Below, piece after piece: positions 1-9,478 of a DNA stretch of 64,000 nucleotides. Origin of the DNA: Viola odorata (lineage: Eukaryota > Streptophyta > Magnoliopsida > Malpighiales > Violaceae); contig OY829541.1 in assembly GCA_963691705.1 (NCBI GenBank), positions 40,193,661 through 40,257,660 on the forward strand, written 5' to 3'. The translations under genes and the position numbers were made by a program. Each line of letters begins with the position of its first letter. Position 1 is the first letter of the stretch. The notes below the pieces were generated by a model that worked only from the letters and a program-made list of their open reading frames with translations, had not been told where the DNA came from and made no database searches.

Positions 1-265
1 TGCGCGGTTTTTATGCTGTGGGCCGCCTACAAATCGCGTGGTGTTATGTTATTGTGGGCCTCAGTCCATGTTCCGCTCAAGCATTTCGGGCGTCCTTTAG
101 GAGCTCCGTGTCAGCCTTCCCTCCTATCGTCGTTGGGTTATCGGAACAACCCGATTTTCGAGACACCTGTCCGGGTGAACAACTATTACTCTGGATCTAT
201 AAATGCGATCCTTTTTCCAGTGCCAATTCTTCACATTCTCTCAGCTCCTTTTTTGCCATTTTCTC
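1..265 (+). promoter_or_regulatory. Promoter region of cassette gene A (E0 copy)
   Basis: The first 60 bases hold degenerate units of a GCGGTTTTACGC...CACCTAC-type repeat that also precedes gene A in E2 (about 3930-4075) and E1 (about 19186-19310). A TATA-like box TATAAAT lies at 198-204, about 65 bases before the gene A start position. The block aligns with 4005-4261 of E2 including the TATA box. That A has its own promoter is inferred from this conservation. Confidence 0.6.
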
Positions 266-652
266 ATTGAATATCTCACTAGAAATTTTCTGACCTCCAA
301 GGCTCTGACCCTCAAAAATCTTACTGAGGGTGACATCAACTTCCTGGAGAACATGATGACGAAGTCCGGCGAAGATATCCTGGAGCTTCGGGGAATGATG
401 GCCCCCATTCAGGCCAGGATTGGGTCCGCTACCATGGAGGATTTCAATCCCATCGGGAATGTTTCCAAGCTGGCCATCGCCGCCTGCCATATCGAAGTAG
501 CCATCGCCATGCTGCAACAGAGAAAGGATCTGCTGAGCTGCTGCTTGAAAAGCATGAGGAATACTGCTTCTGAGCTGACTTCGGTGGAGGAGGCCTTGAG
601 GGATGTCCCTACCTTGTTGGTGGATGATGATGATGCCGGGTCCCGGGCCTAA
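266..652 (+). pseudogene. Cassette gene A (E0 copy), start codon lost
   Basis: The ORF encodes about 128 residues of the small cassette protein A, of unknown function. Family hallmarks are an N-terminal LTRNFL, a central GMMAPIQARIG...MEDFNPIGNVSKLA stretch, the cysteine pair in RKDLLSCCLKSMR, and an acidic tail ending DDDDAGSRA. The pattern suggests a mostly helical protein; no catalytic motif is visible. The ATG used by E1 and E2 is ATT here (266-268), although the frame stays open upstream. Homologues in the window are E2 (4262-4387 plus 20284-20552), E1 (18522-18899, minus) and E5 (53903-54288). Confidence 0.7.
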
Positions 653-1180
653 AGGTTTTCCGTTGTGGCCTCATTTTTTATTTTTCTTTTGTTATGTATG
701 CAGACGTATATCCAGGCCGCTAGGCCGTAATGAAACTTATTTCCGTTATTGAGCTTGCGATTTCTTTCTTGCTTTTTAGGGCGTAAGCCCTTGCTTCAGT
801 TGAGAGTTATAATTAAGCCCAACTGAAAATGAGTCTGCCACTGATCAGAACTTTGTAGCATTTATTCTTCTTTTTCTGCCAGGTGGCGGCGGTTGCTTTG
901 GCGAACCGCTGGGCGCTAATCATGCGCCGTCTTTTCAGCATTAATTGATTGGGTGGTTTTTTTGTGTTTCTTGATTGTGGAGAAATTCCCAACAGGCGTG
1001 TTCGAAGGACCTGATTCTGCCATTATGATTGATCTTCTCGAGATGCATTAAATCATGTTCCTCTCACATGCGGAGAAAATCGAAGAGTCCTGCCACTCCG
1101 ACTATTTATGGGAAGTTCTCCTTTTTTTTCTGTTCATCTTCTTCTTAGTATTTTTCTGCTGCTACTGATTTTCGTCCTTC
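653..1180 (+). other. Intergenic A-B spacer of E0 with gene B promoter
   Basis: No ORF is supported. The spacer contains at about 813-832 the motif TAAGCCCAACTGAAAATGAG, which is also found directly next to the 3' LTR in E1 in complementary form. A TATA-like CTATTTATGGG sits at about 1102-1112, some 70 bases before the gene B ATG, and aligns with 20993-21003 in E2. Confidence 0.5.
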
Positions 1181-1606
1181 ATGGCTGATTCATATGATAA
1201 GGTTTCCGACGAGCGCGAGACTCGCCCAACCCCTCCAACCACACCGGATTCGGATGATCCTCCTTCGCCATCGTGCCTGATAAGGTGATTGCGCCGCCGC
1301 GGTGGTCGGAAAAGGCCGAAGAAGAGAGCGAAGATCAGTAGCACCGACTGGTTTTCTTCATTTTCAGCCCCTCCGGTTTGTGAGGATGAAAAATCATTTC
1401 CTCCTGCTGACTGGTTTGAAGAGGAGGTTCCTTCAGGCGATACCGTCATCAAGGCGGCCTCTTCTGCTATAAAAGAGGAATCTAAACCATTAACGCTGAG
1501 TGCAGAGTGAAAAGCTGATGAGTTCCCTCCTTTCGCTAATGAGGGGCTTCCGTCCTCAGACAAGGAGTACTGGTACTGGCCTTCTTACTGGCCTGACGAT
1601 GATTGA
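1181..1606 (+). pseudogene. Cassette gene B (E0 copy), interrupted by two TGA codons
   Basis: Gene B encodes about 141 residues: a proline/threonine-rich N-terminus (RPTPPTTPDSDDPPSP), a strongly basic cluster likely to be a nuclear localisation signal (RRRGGRKRPKKRAK), the motif DWFSSFS, and an acidic C-terminus ending YWPSYWPDDD. In-frame TGA codons lie at 1286-1288 and 1508-1510, at codons 36 and 110. Both occur at the same positions in the E2 copy, so they predate the split of the two copies. Function unknown; nuclear location is inferred only from the basic cluster. Confidence 0.65.
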
Positions 1607-2083
1607 TTCCACCCTTGGCACTCCCTTGTAGATGCCGTATGGCTTATTATTAAATTTCATAATGCTTTGCTTTTTTAGTCTTGCATGCTCAGGCGTTAGC
1701 CCCTCTATTGGTTGGCTATCGCTGAGAAACTAACCGTTGCTTAACTGCAACCGCTTGCAACTATTTGTCAGCAACTACCCCTTCTAGAAGATATAAATGC
1801 GTGGACATAAATACCCTTCTGAGGCTTTCACACGTGTCACTTTTACTTTGGGACGTGCCCATTTTCACAGGTTGTTCAACTCTCGAACTCAGCCTTTAAA
1901 AGGGAGCAACTGCTCTCTTTTAATACTCTTTGCTTTCGTTTCGAAATTTCTCCCTTCTCTCTCTAGATTTTCACTCCGAAGGAAGTTACGACCACCGTTC
2001 GCCGGTGCCAACGGTTTGTCCACCGCCTTCTGATTCAAGGTACTTCACCTCTTTCCCTCAGATTTTCTTCTTGCCGACTCATT
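1607..2083 (+). promoter_or_regulatory. Intergenic B-C spacer of E0 with gene C promoter
   Basis: The spacer holds a G-box CACGTG at 1831-1836 and a TATA-like CTTTAAAAGGGAGC at about 1894-1907, roughly 180 bases before the gene C ATG. The same two elements occur in the same order in E2 (21722-21727 and 21785-21799) and E5 (55587-55592 and about 55659-55668). G-boxes bind plant bZIP/bHLH factors; use here is inference. No ORF is supported. Confidence 0.5.
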
Positions 2084-3407
2084 ATGAGCACATCTAGAAT
2101 ACCCAAAGATTCTTAGTGGCCTCTGGTCGCAAATAGGTCTTTAAGGAGTCTCCAGATTCTCCAGCAGCCCATAGATTTAGAAATTGAGAGAACTCCCAGT
2201 ATTTTTGTTGATCAAGCGGTATTAGAGGCAGAGTTGGAGGAAAACAGTATCTTTTCCCCCCTGGTTATTCTGCTAGAATTCCTGATGTCGGTTACCGGCT
2301 TCATGACCCTCTATCGGGGGGCGATAGGATGGTATATTTTGACATGTTCCTTTATGGCTTTCGCTTTCCTGTCCATGAAGCAGTGAAACGATTATTAGTA
2401 TGGTATGACATTAATCCGGCTCAGATTACGCCTCCTTCTTGGTGCGGGATTCATGCCTTCATTTGTATTTTCGAGTTGCGGGGCATCCTTGTCCCGTCTG
2501 TCAATTTATTCCTGCAAGTTTTTTAGTTTTAGGTGCCGCGACTGCGTGGTAGATATCGCCCCAAGATGGAGTGACGTACTGGTGCAGTCATTCTGGTAGA
2601 GATTCCGAGGTTTCGAAGAAACCGTGGCGGGTTGGAAAAGCGGTTTCTTTATTGTGAATTTTCCTTTCCGTCCCTGGCCCAGAGGTTTCAATCAGTGTCT
2701 CAATGACTCCATTTGGACAAACTTGTCAACCATATCCAAGGACGAGCTCCGACAGACGAACATGCTGCTGGGGCTGAAATTGTCCTTCCGCATTCGAGAG
2801 TTTGCCTTGCACATGCTTATAGAGAAGTGTACTATAAGTAAGTTTCTTTTCTCTCGTTATCGCTTCAGCTAATTCACTGTTATGATATGTTTTGTTGGCA
2901 TGCGTTGCTGAAAACCAATTGTTGAACGATAAAGACGTTCCACTGAATGTAAGGCCGCTTCAATCATTGCCACCATCTCCCCCAACCGAGAGTTCCAGTC
3001 ACGCTGCCGCTCCTCCAAAAAGAAAAAGGTTCAAGACTGTTGCCAACCGCGGCACCTCCGATCGTGCCTCTCACTTTATCGAGAACTGGCTACCCATTCG
3101 GCAAGGAGTGACTCTGAACCGTCCTAAGACTGAAGTATCCGACAGCGACAACGAGGACATGGACACTGATTCTGGGCTTTGTCATGCTTCTACAGCTCAG
3201 CGGAAGAGGCTACGGATGGGAAATAGCAACCCAATCGCTGAAGCTACTTCGAACAAGGCTGATGAAATCCCTGCTACTGGGGCGGGTTCTTTTGGCTGTG
3301 CGAGTTCTTCCAAGGCGGCAGTAGCAGCTGAGGCGTCAACCGAGGTTCATCCCCATATTTCCGAGGTTCCGCCGGAGGTTGTCGACCGCTAAGAGGCTGT
3401 CGACCTT
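2084..3407 (+). pseudogene. Cassette gene C (E0 copy), truncated PF04195-like protein
   Basis: Exon 1 (2084 to about 2837) encodes the PF04195-like domain, recognisable by YFDMFLYGFRFPVHEAV, DINPAQITPPSWCG and the later GFFIVNFPFRPWPRGFNQ segment. It carries an early TAG (MSTSRIPKDS*), a frameshift near ENSIF, and stops in the middle. The donor GTAAGT is kept at 2838, but the acceptor AG that is clear in E2 is changed here (GGCATG near 2903). Exon 2 (about 2905 onward) has the LPPSPP and FIENWLPIRQG motifs and is cut at about 3400-3408 by an LTR fragment. The coiled-coil C-terminus is missing. Confidence 0.7.
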
Positions 3408-3588
3408 CCTGGGATAGGATGACGCCGTGTGGGTACCCCCCCCCCCCCGCTGATGTCGACTATCCTAGGGTCCAAGGCTCATCGCGGGCGGTAGCCAGGT
3501 GCCGGTGTAAGTCAATGCCTATAGGGATCTGTCCTAGATTTTAGGTGAGTTGACGAATGTACCCTTGGTATTTCATCGATTGTTATCA
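3408..3588 (-). repeat. Truncated 3' LTR of E2
   Basis: This block aligns with 34391-34563 of the E2 5' LTR, including the stem CCTGGGATAG, a C-run, the partner CTATCCTAGG, and the LTR tip ending GTTATCA at 3588. About 340 bases that should lie to its left (R, U5 and part of U3) are absent. They are replaced by gene C of E0, so this is a rearrangement junction. Confidence 0.75.
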
Positions 3589-4261
3589 GAAGCGGATAGC
3601 GGGAACCGATCTCTGACGGTAATGATCGGTCATAGAGAGGGCGCTCATATGATTATCATCATCAGGGTAGAGTTTTCCAGCATTATCCCTTTGGAGCTCC
3701 GAATATCATACGGAAAGCGATATTATCTTGCTTTTCCTGCACATTCTCAAATGTGGTTTTGTTAGTGAAAATATCATGCAACGACAGACGTAAGTTACCC
3801 TTACTCCCTTAGAGGCATTCACTTGCCACTATTGGGGGGTCGTTGCTGTTGTCTTTTTCATCCAAGCTCATTGGATCTGGCCTAACCGTAAGCTGCCTGT
3901 AACATCGATACGGTTTCTTGTCATAACTAACTATAATTTATGCGGTCTTACGCCGTAGCTACTTGCAATATCAACGCGGTTTTACGCTGCTCGGAGCTAC
4001 CTGTAATATTGTGAGGTTTTACGCTGTAGGCCACCTACAAATTGTGCGGTTTTATGTCATTATGGACCTCAACCCATATTCCACTTGAGTACCTCGGGCG
4101 TCTTCCAGGGGTTCCACGTCAGCCTCCCCTCCTGACGACATTGGGTTAACGGGACGACCCAATTTTCGAGGTGTCCACCTTTGTGAGCAGCTATTACTTT
4201 GGATCTATAAATGCGACCCTTTTTCGGTGCAGATTCTTCACACATCATCTACTATTTCCTC
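3589..4261 (+). promoter_or_regulatory. E2 3'-terminal region and gene A promoter
   Basis: No ORF is supported. About 3930-4075 holds several degenerate units resembling GCGGTTTTACGCTG...CACCTACAAATT. A TATA box TATAAAT lies at 4206-4212, about 50 bases before the gene A ATG. No clear polypurine tract is seen next to the LTR end at 3588; this end differs from the E1 and E5 3' boundaries, so the region may itself be rearranged. Confidence 0.5.
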
Positions 4262-4387
4262 ATGGACAATCTCACTAGAAATTTTCTGATTTCCATAGCC
4301 TTAACCCTCAAGAATCTCACTAAGGGTGACGTTAGCTTCCTGGAGAACATGCTGACGAAGACTGGTGAGGATATGCTGGAACTTCGG
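4262..4387 (+). pseudogene. Cassette gene A (E2 copy), 5' part, split by E1 insertion
   Basis: An ATG at 4262 opens the frame MDNLTRNFLISIALTLKNL and runs through LTKTGEDMLELR up to the E1 insertion point. The last five bases, TTCGG (4383-4387), are the target-site duplication. The frame resumes after E1 at 20289 with GMMTPVQARIG. Apart from the insertion the copy looks open. Confidence 0.75.
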
Positions 4388-4921
4388 TGATAACAATCAA
4401 GACAGCCCTAACGGTGCTACCACACTTGCGGCTCCCGCTGGGACGATTTCCCATAAGACCCGTAAGATATCTTCATATCGCCCGAGAATCAGCGAAGGAT
4501 TCCTAGGATGGTCGACATCAGCGGGGGGGGGGGGGGGGGGGACTCACGCGACTCTATACGCACGGCACCATCCCATCCTAGGGACCCACGAGGTTATCAT
4601 TCCCGGCAGCCCCGTCAGATATCGCTCATGACGTCATCCATCGGTATCGCTTGTGACGTCACCATCAGACATCGCCTGGATTGTTATGGCCAGGTATTGC
4701 CGTATAGGCCTATAAATACCCCTACTTTTCCAATCAGAAGGTAAGATCGAGATCACCTAGACGAACCTCTGTGTGTTTTTGAAACCTGAACTGACTTAAG
4801 CATCGGAGTGTCTACGCCGGAGCCCCCCCTCCGGCGCTTTGCAGGTACATCCGACATCGACCGCCACCGTTCCGATCAGGCACGACTCTGAATCTTACAA
4901 GACCGACATTGAATCTTATCA
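4388..4921 (+). repeat. 5' LTR of E1 (534 bp)
   Basis: It has TG...CA ends within TGATAA/TTATCA inverted tips. U3 holds an inverted repeat CCTAGGATGG (4502-4511) / CCATCCTAGG (4573-4582) enclosing a run of 19 G (4523-4541), two TGACGTCA motifs (4629-4636, 4654-4661) and a TATA box at 4711-4718. Downstream, presumably in R, is an 8-bp stem CGCCGGAG/CTCCGGCG with a C-only loop (4815-4836). The length equals the E5 LTR. Confidence 0.9.
4711..4720 (+). promoter_or_regulatory. TATA box of E1 5' LTR
   Basis: TATAAATACC follows two TGACGTCA motifs by about 50-75 bases and is matched by TATAAATA on the minus strand in the LTRs of E2 (34248-34255) and E5 (53345-53352). It is the expected start signal for the genomic RNA. 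Confidence 0.7.
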
Positions 4922-4923
4922 AA

Positions 4924-4942
4924 TGGTGCTTTCATTGAGAGC
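4924..4942 (+). other. Primer-binding site of E1
   Basis: TGGTGCTTTCATTGAGAGC lies two bases after the LTR and begins with TGG as expected for pairing with a tRNA CCA end. The same string is found at the equivalent place in E2 (34026-34044, minus). I cannot name the tRNA with confidence. Confidence 0.7.
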
Positions 4943-4955
4943 TTTGGTATATTAA

Positions 4956-7112
4956 GTGAGCGTCCTTAATAGCCAAGCTCCGTCTAGTCGGAAGATTGGA
5001 ACGGTCATGACCGCAGGATCGGAGCCGATCCGATCATCATCCTCTAATATCCCTTTCTCAATCCGCAGACAGTTATTCCCTTTTGCTACTGCTGATCTCT
5101 CTATGACGACACAACCAATTATTTCGGGATCTCTGGACCTCTCGGCCGGAATCGCTGGGGGACTAGCCTCCTCGCAGACGGACATCTTGTCATCTCAGAT
5201 AGCGGGATCTGACTTCTCCACTCCTCTTTCGGGGGGATCTGTGCTCAACCGTTAACATCCCTTTGCAATGGAAATAGCGGCCCTTCGTTCTCGGCTGGAA
5301 TATTTGACTGAAATGGCCGCAAGAGTCACGCCTGGTGCTTCTGGATCTAGTCTCCCTCCCCGCGTCATATTCACACCATCTATTGTCGCTGATCGACCTT
5401 TATCACCGTTGTTTCCAGAAAACCTCCAGATGCCTTTATCCGCGGGAAATCTTCCGATTAGTGTTGAGCAGTTTACTCAAGGAAGAGTAGAGGCTTACGT
5501 ACCACAAATGCCGCAAGGTCTTCTCCTGCCAGGGGACAGGCAACTTGAGGGGGTTAGGAACCGGTGGGACCAACGGAGGGAAGGAGCCAACAGAACTTTG
5601 TCTCCCGAGTACAGTGAAAGATCCAGTAGTCGAAGGAATCGAAGTCGTTCACTCAGGAGCCGCAGTCGATCTCCTAGATGACATCTTATGCCAGAACCAC
5701 GAAATAGGGGGCCTTAGGCCGAAATGTCTCCTCCGCGTGAAATTCTTGATGATACATCGGGCCACCCATTTGGCCGTCGCATAAGGCGTCACAGGGTCAG
5801 TCGGCGTGTGAAGCTTCCCACTGATATTTATGATGGCACCAAGGATCCCATCTCGCACATTAATAAAGTGAAGGATTTTGTTCAGTTTCAGACCCACAGT
5901 GATGCGGCGTTATGCCAAATATTTGTTATGACATTATCGGGCGTTGCGCGTCTCTGGTTTGAGGGTCTCTCTGGTGGATCCATTAATAATTTCTCACAAT
6001 TAGAATCTAAATTCCGGAGCAGATTTAGCACGGCAATTCCAATCAGGAAATCTGCCGCCACGTTATTTGACATACAACGAAGGCCTCAAGAAACCTTAAA
6101 GGAATTTCTTCGTCGCTTCGATTTGGAAATGTCCTTAACGCCGGGCGTTACTATTGATTTTGCTATAGAAGCTCTGAAAAGGAACTGCCGCTATGGAAAG
6201 CTGAAAGACGCGCTTATGGTGGACCCTCCAGTGACTTTAGATGCGTTGAGGCTTAAAGCCCATAATTACGCGAAAATGGAAGAGGAAGAAAATAGAGATA
6301 AGACATATAACGCGCCGCATGGGACATCTCAAATAACCACTGCTCCCGCGAAGCTCCTACCTGACGACCATTTTATCGACGATTACGCCAGGCGGAAGGA
6401 TCATATCCCCAAGGCCTCCAACAGACAAAAGGGTCATTTTTCGAAGGGAAAAACCAATGATTCCCCCACTCGGCGTCGAGGGGATTCTTATAAAAATCGT
6501 ACATATGACCCAGATTTTCCTTCTCTTAACGTGCCAAGGGCAGAGATTTTAGCGATAGCGGAACAGCGAAATCTTCCCATCCGCTACCCCGCGCCTACGA
6601 AACCAGGAGTGCTTCTAGGGAGAAGGGAAAATGCTTATTGTAAATTCCACAAAGCCAGGGATCATTCCACAGAAGCATGCAGAGAGTTAAAATCGGCGAT
6701 AGAACGATTGGTGGAAGAGGAATATTTAGGAGAATTTGCCACCCAGATAAGAGAAGACGCCAAAAATAATCCCATGAAAAGGACGGCAGATGAACGACCC
6801 GTTCCCCCTCACGTTCCACAAAAGGATAGTATTCCCGGAGGAAAAGATAGGGAAACCGTTACAGTTGATGACGAGTACATCCCCATGATTAACATCATTG
6901 CGGGGGGAACCCCTTATATGGACGAATCAGAGCATCTGACAGCCGCGAAAGGAGACAAGCACACACGTGATGGCATGACAAAAAAAGGAGATGCGATAGG
7001 CATATTAGATCGAATGATATTATCCTTTTCCAAAGAGGATGAGAAAGGCGTCGTCTATCCGCACAATGATGCATTGGTGGTGAACCTCTTTTCGCTAACG
7101 GGAGCGCGGTGA
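4956..7112 (+). pseudogene. gag: E1 gag (capsid/nucleocapsid polyprotein)
   Basis: The frame begins MSVLNSQAPSS at 4956 and is interrupted by TAA at 5253, TGA at 5679 and TAG at 5715, all in one frame. A 462-codon ORF then runs from 5724. Visible parts are an Arg/Ser-rich stretch before 5681, the capsid-like retrotransposon gag domain (HINKVKDFVQFQTHSDAALCQIF, LWFEGL, KSAATLFDI, ALKRNCRYG) and a zinc-knuckle variant of C-x2-H-x4-H-x4-C type (CKFHKARDHSTEAC, near 6640). The tail IPMINIIAGGTPYMDES is shared with E2 and E5. Gag packages the genomic RNA in cytoplasmic particles. The frame ends at 7112 because of the protease rearrangement. Confidence 0.88.
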
Positions 7113-8359
7113 ACCTCTTTTCGCTGGAAGCATACAATCTCATGAAACGACCTGATAATGAGCTAACGCCTAGCAAACGGGCTATAGTCGGCGTTGATGG
7201 GGTTCCAATCCCTGTCACGGGGGTGATTACTTTGCCCATATATTTCCGAGAAGACACCTACAAGCGATCAGAGAACTTGTTGTTCCTTGTCGTGGATCTG
7301 AATTTGCCTTACAATGTCGTACTCGGACGACCTTTCCTCAACCGCTTTGGAGCGGTGATATCTCAGAAGCATCTAAAGATGAAGTACCCCTCCTGGGATG
7401 GGGTAGTATCCATAAAGGGCGATCAAAAGCTAGCGGCAGAGTGCTACTCGCTCATGACTCAAAGAAGCTGCGATAGGTACGTATGTATAGTAGCGGACCC
7501 CTATGAGCAGAGTGATGAGAAGCGCGCTCAACCTCTAGACAAAATGGTACCCGTTCCAACAATCGGTATAGAGGAAGCAAGTTTCCTGATCAGTGAAAAA
7601 CTCAGCCCAGCGGAAAACCTTCAACTAGCCCAGCTACTGAACAAATGCCAAGGAGATTTCGCATGGAAACCCTCAGACATGCCCGGTATATCACGTGAAA
7701 TAGCCGAACATCGGCTCAATGTGGACCTAGATGCCAGGCCGGTACAGCAAAAGCGACGTGCGTTCTCTAATGAAAAGGCGTTAGCTGTAGATAAGGAGGT
7801 AGCAAAGCTTCTTGACGCAGGGTTTATCCGCGAAGTTCAATATCCCACCTGGCTAGCGAACCTTGTCCTTGTCCCTAAGCCCAATGGGGATTGGCGCATG
7901 TGCATCGACTTCACCGATTTAAATGATGTCTGCCCTAAGGATTGCTACCCGCTTCCTCGCATAGATCAGTTAGTTGATCAGACCGCTGGGTACGCTTATT
8001 TAAGCTCACTGGACGTCAACTCTGGGTACCATCAGATCCCCATGGCCCTGGAAGATGAAGAAAAGACTGCGTTTCTCACTCCAAAGGCCACATACTGCTA
8101 TGCGGCGATGCCGTTTGGGTTGAAAAATGCCGGGGCGACGTTCCAACGTATGGCCAACAAGATATTCAAAGAACAAATAGGGAGGAATGTGGAAGCGTAC
8201 GTTGACGATATATTGGTGAAAAGCGCGAGCTTTCAAGATCACCTGCGGGACTTGAAAGAAGTCTTCGACGTAATGAAAAGGTATCGCATGAAGTTAAATC
8301 CCCGAAAATGCATGTTTGCATTTCAAACAGTAAAATTTCTGGGCTACGTGGTCAGCTAA
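7109..8359 (+). pseudogene. pol: E1 protease remnant and reverse transcriptase
   Basis: The protease segment keeps its C-terminal half (GVDGVPIPVTGV, FLVVDLNLPYNVVLGRPFLNRFGA). The active-site aspartate of the DNGS motif seen in E2 is gone: an 18-bp duplication has replaced it at 7079-7125. The RT follows with EVQYPTWLANLVLVPKPNG, WRMCIDFTDLNDVCPKD, LSSLDVNSGYHQIPM, MPFGLKNAGATFQRM and an intact YVDD (about 8198-8209). A TAA at 8357-8359 ends the frame after FLGYVVS; the same frame reopens immediately as RNase H. A glutamine codon stands at this place in E2. Confidence 0.88.
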
Positions 8360-9478
8360 AAAGGTATCCAGCCTAACCCTTTAAAGGTTAAAGCCATACA
8401 AGACATGATATCGCCAAGAACCATCAAAGAAGTGCAAAGGCTAACTGGGCGAGTCATCGCCCTTGGGCGATTCATTTCCAAGCAAGGAGAGAAGTGTCTC
8501 CCTTTTTTCAAAGTCATACGCAAGAAAGCCTCGTTCGGGTGGACCCCGGAATGTAAGGAGGCATTTATCGGGCTAAAGGATTACCTATCGTCTGACCTAC
8601 TATTGACGAGACCCGAAGCAGGCGATACCTTATATTTGTATCTTGGCGCCGCAGATGAAGTGGTCAGTGCCGTCCTCGTTCGCGACGATAACCACTCTCA
8701 TCGCCCGGTCTATTTTGTGAGCCACGTCCTAAAGGATGCGGAGTTGCTATACGCCCGAATCAAAAAGATAGCGTTCGCTCTTATACAAGCCACCCGCAAA
8801 ATGGATCGATATTTTCAGTCTTATTTCGTTATCGTACTCACAGACCAGCCTCTGAAAAGAATATTTCGAAAGCCTGAATCTTCCAGAAGAATGTTGATCT
8901 GGGCGCTTGAACTAGAACAATATGGATTGAGGTATCAGTCTCGACCGTCCGTAAAGGCTCAAATCCTGGCTAATTTCATAGCGGAATGTACCTTTACAGA
9001 AGATCCTTTGAACGGCATACCTGAAGCGAAATGGAGCGATATGGATCTCCCATTTCCGGAAACCTACACGGACCTCTGGATCGTCCATGTGGATGGAGCC
9101 AAAAACCAAGAGCTGGCTGGAGCTGGAATCTTTATAAATGGGCCGCACGATATGCAAATACGATACGCCATTCGAATCCTACAGTCGTTATCTAATAACG
9201 CGGCAGAGTATGAGGCGTTGCTAGCCGGACTCAGAATAGGGAAAGGATTTTCTTCTAAAGGGAGGCACGATACCGGAAGAACAGGAGACCTGCGTCTAAA
9301 AATCTGTGGTGATTCCAAGTTGATAATTGACCAGGTCTTGGGGCACTCTCAGGCCCGGGAACCCATCATGATTCAATATCTCGCCAAAGTAAAGCGAGAA
9401 TTGTTGGAAATAAAGAAAGAGGGCATGCAAATCAGCTTCGAGCATATCCCTACCCAAAGGCTGAAGCTGACAATCTAG
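8360..9478 (+). pseudogene. pol: E1 RNase H and second (archaeal-type) RNase H
   Basis: This continues the RT frame past one stop. The Ty3-type RNase H connection segment covers ISPRTIKEVQRLTGRVIALG to LTDQPLKRIF and LANFIAECTF. From about 9075 a second domain shows HVDGAKNQELAGAGIF, NNAAEYEALLAGLRIGK and CGDSKLIIDQVLGH, supplying the D, E and D of an archaeal-type RNase H. Having both domains is diagnostic of the Tat clade. The frame ends at 9478 after FEHIPT because of a frameshift; E2 continues HIPQEDNAEADNLAKL at this point. Confidence 0.88.

Larger units (their letters stand above)
1..3407 (-). mobile_element. E0: truncated Tat-type Ty3/gypsy element remnant (antisense cassette A-B-C' only)
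   Basis: This stretch carries plus-strand genes A, B and the first part of C in the same order and spacing as in the antisense cassettes of E1, E2 and E5, so the parent retroelement ran on the minus strand. It leaves the window on the left within the repeat region upstream of gene A. On the right it stops abruptly inside gene C exon 2 (about 3400-3408), where an LTR fragment of E2 begins. No gag, pol or LTR of its own is visible. Identity to E2 genes A-C is high, so E0 and E2 belong to one subfamily. Confidence 0.75.

Noticed and set aside
2015..2065. Short 5' UTR intron before gene C (CAAGGTACTTC...CCTCAG)
   Set aside because: The GT-AG interval would be about 22 bp, too short for plant splicing, although the pattern recurs in E2.
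4365..4744. ORFs over the E1 5' LTR and its G-run
   Set aside because: They cross the gene A/LTR junction and a poly-G run; glycine runs are a reading artefact.
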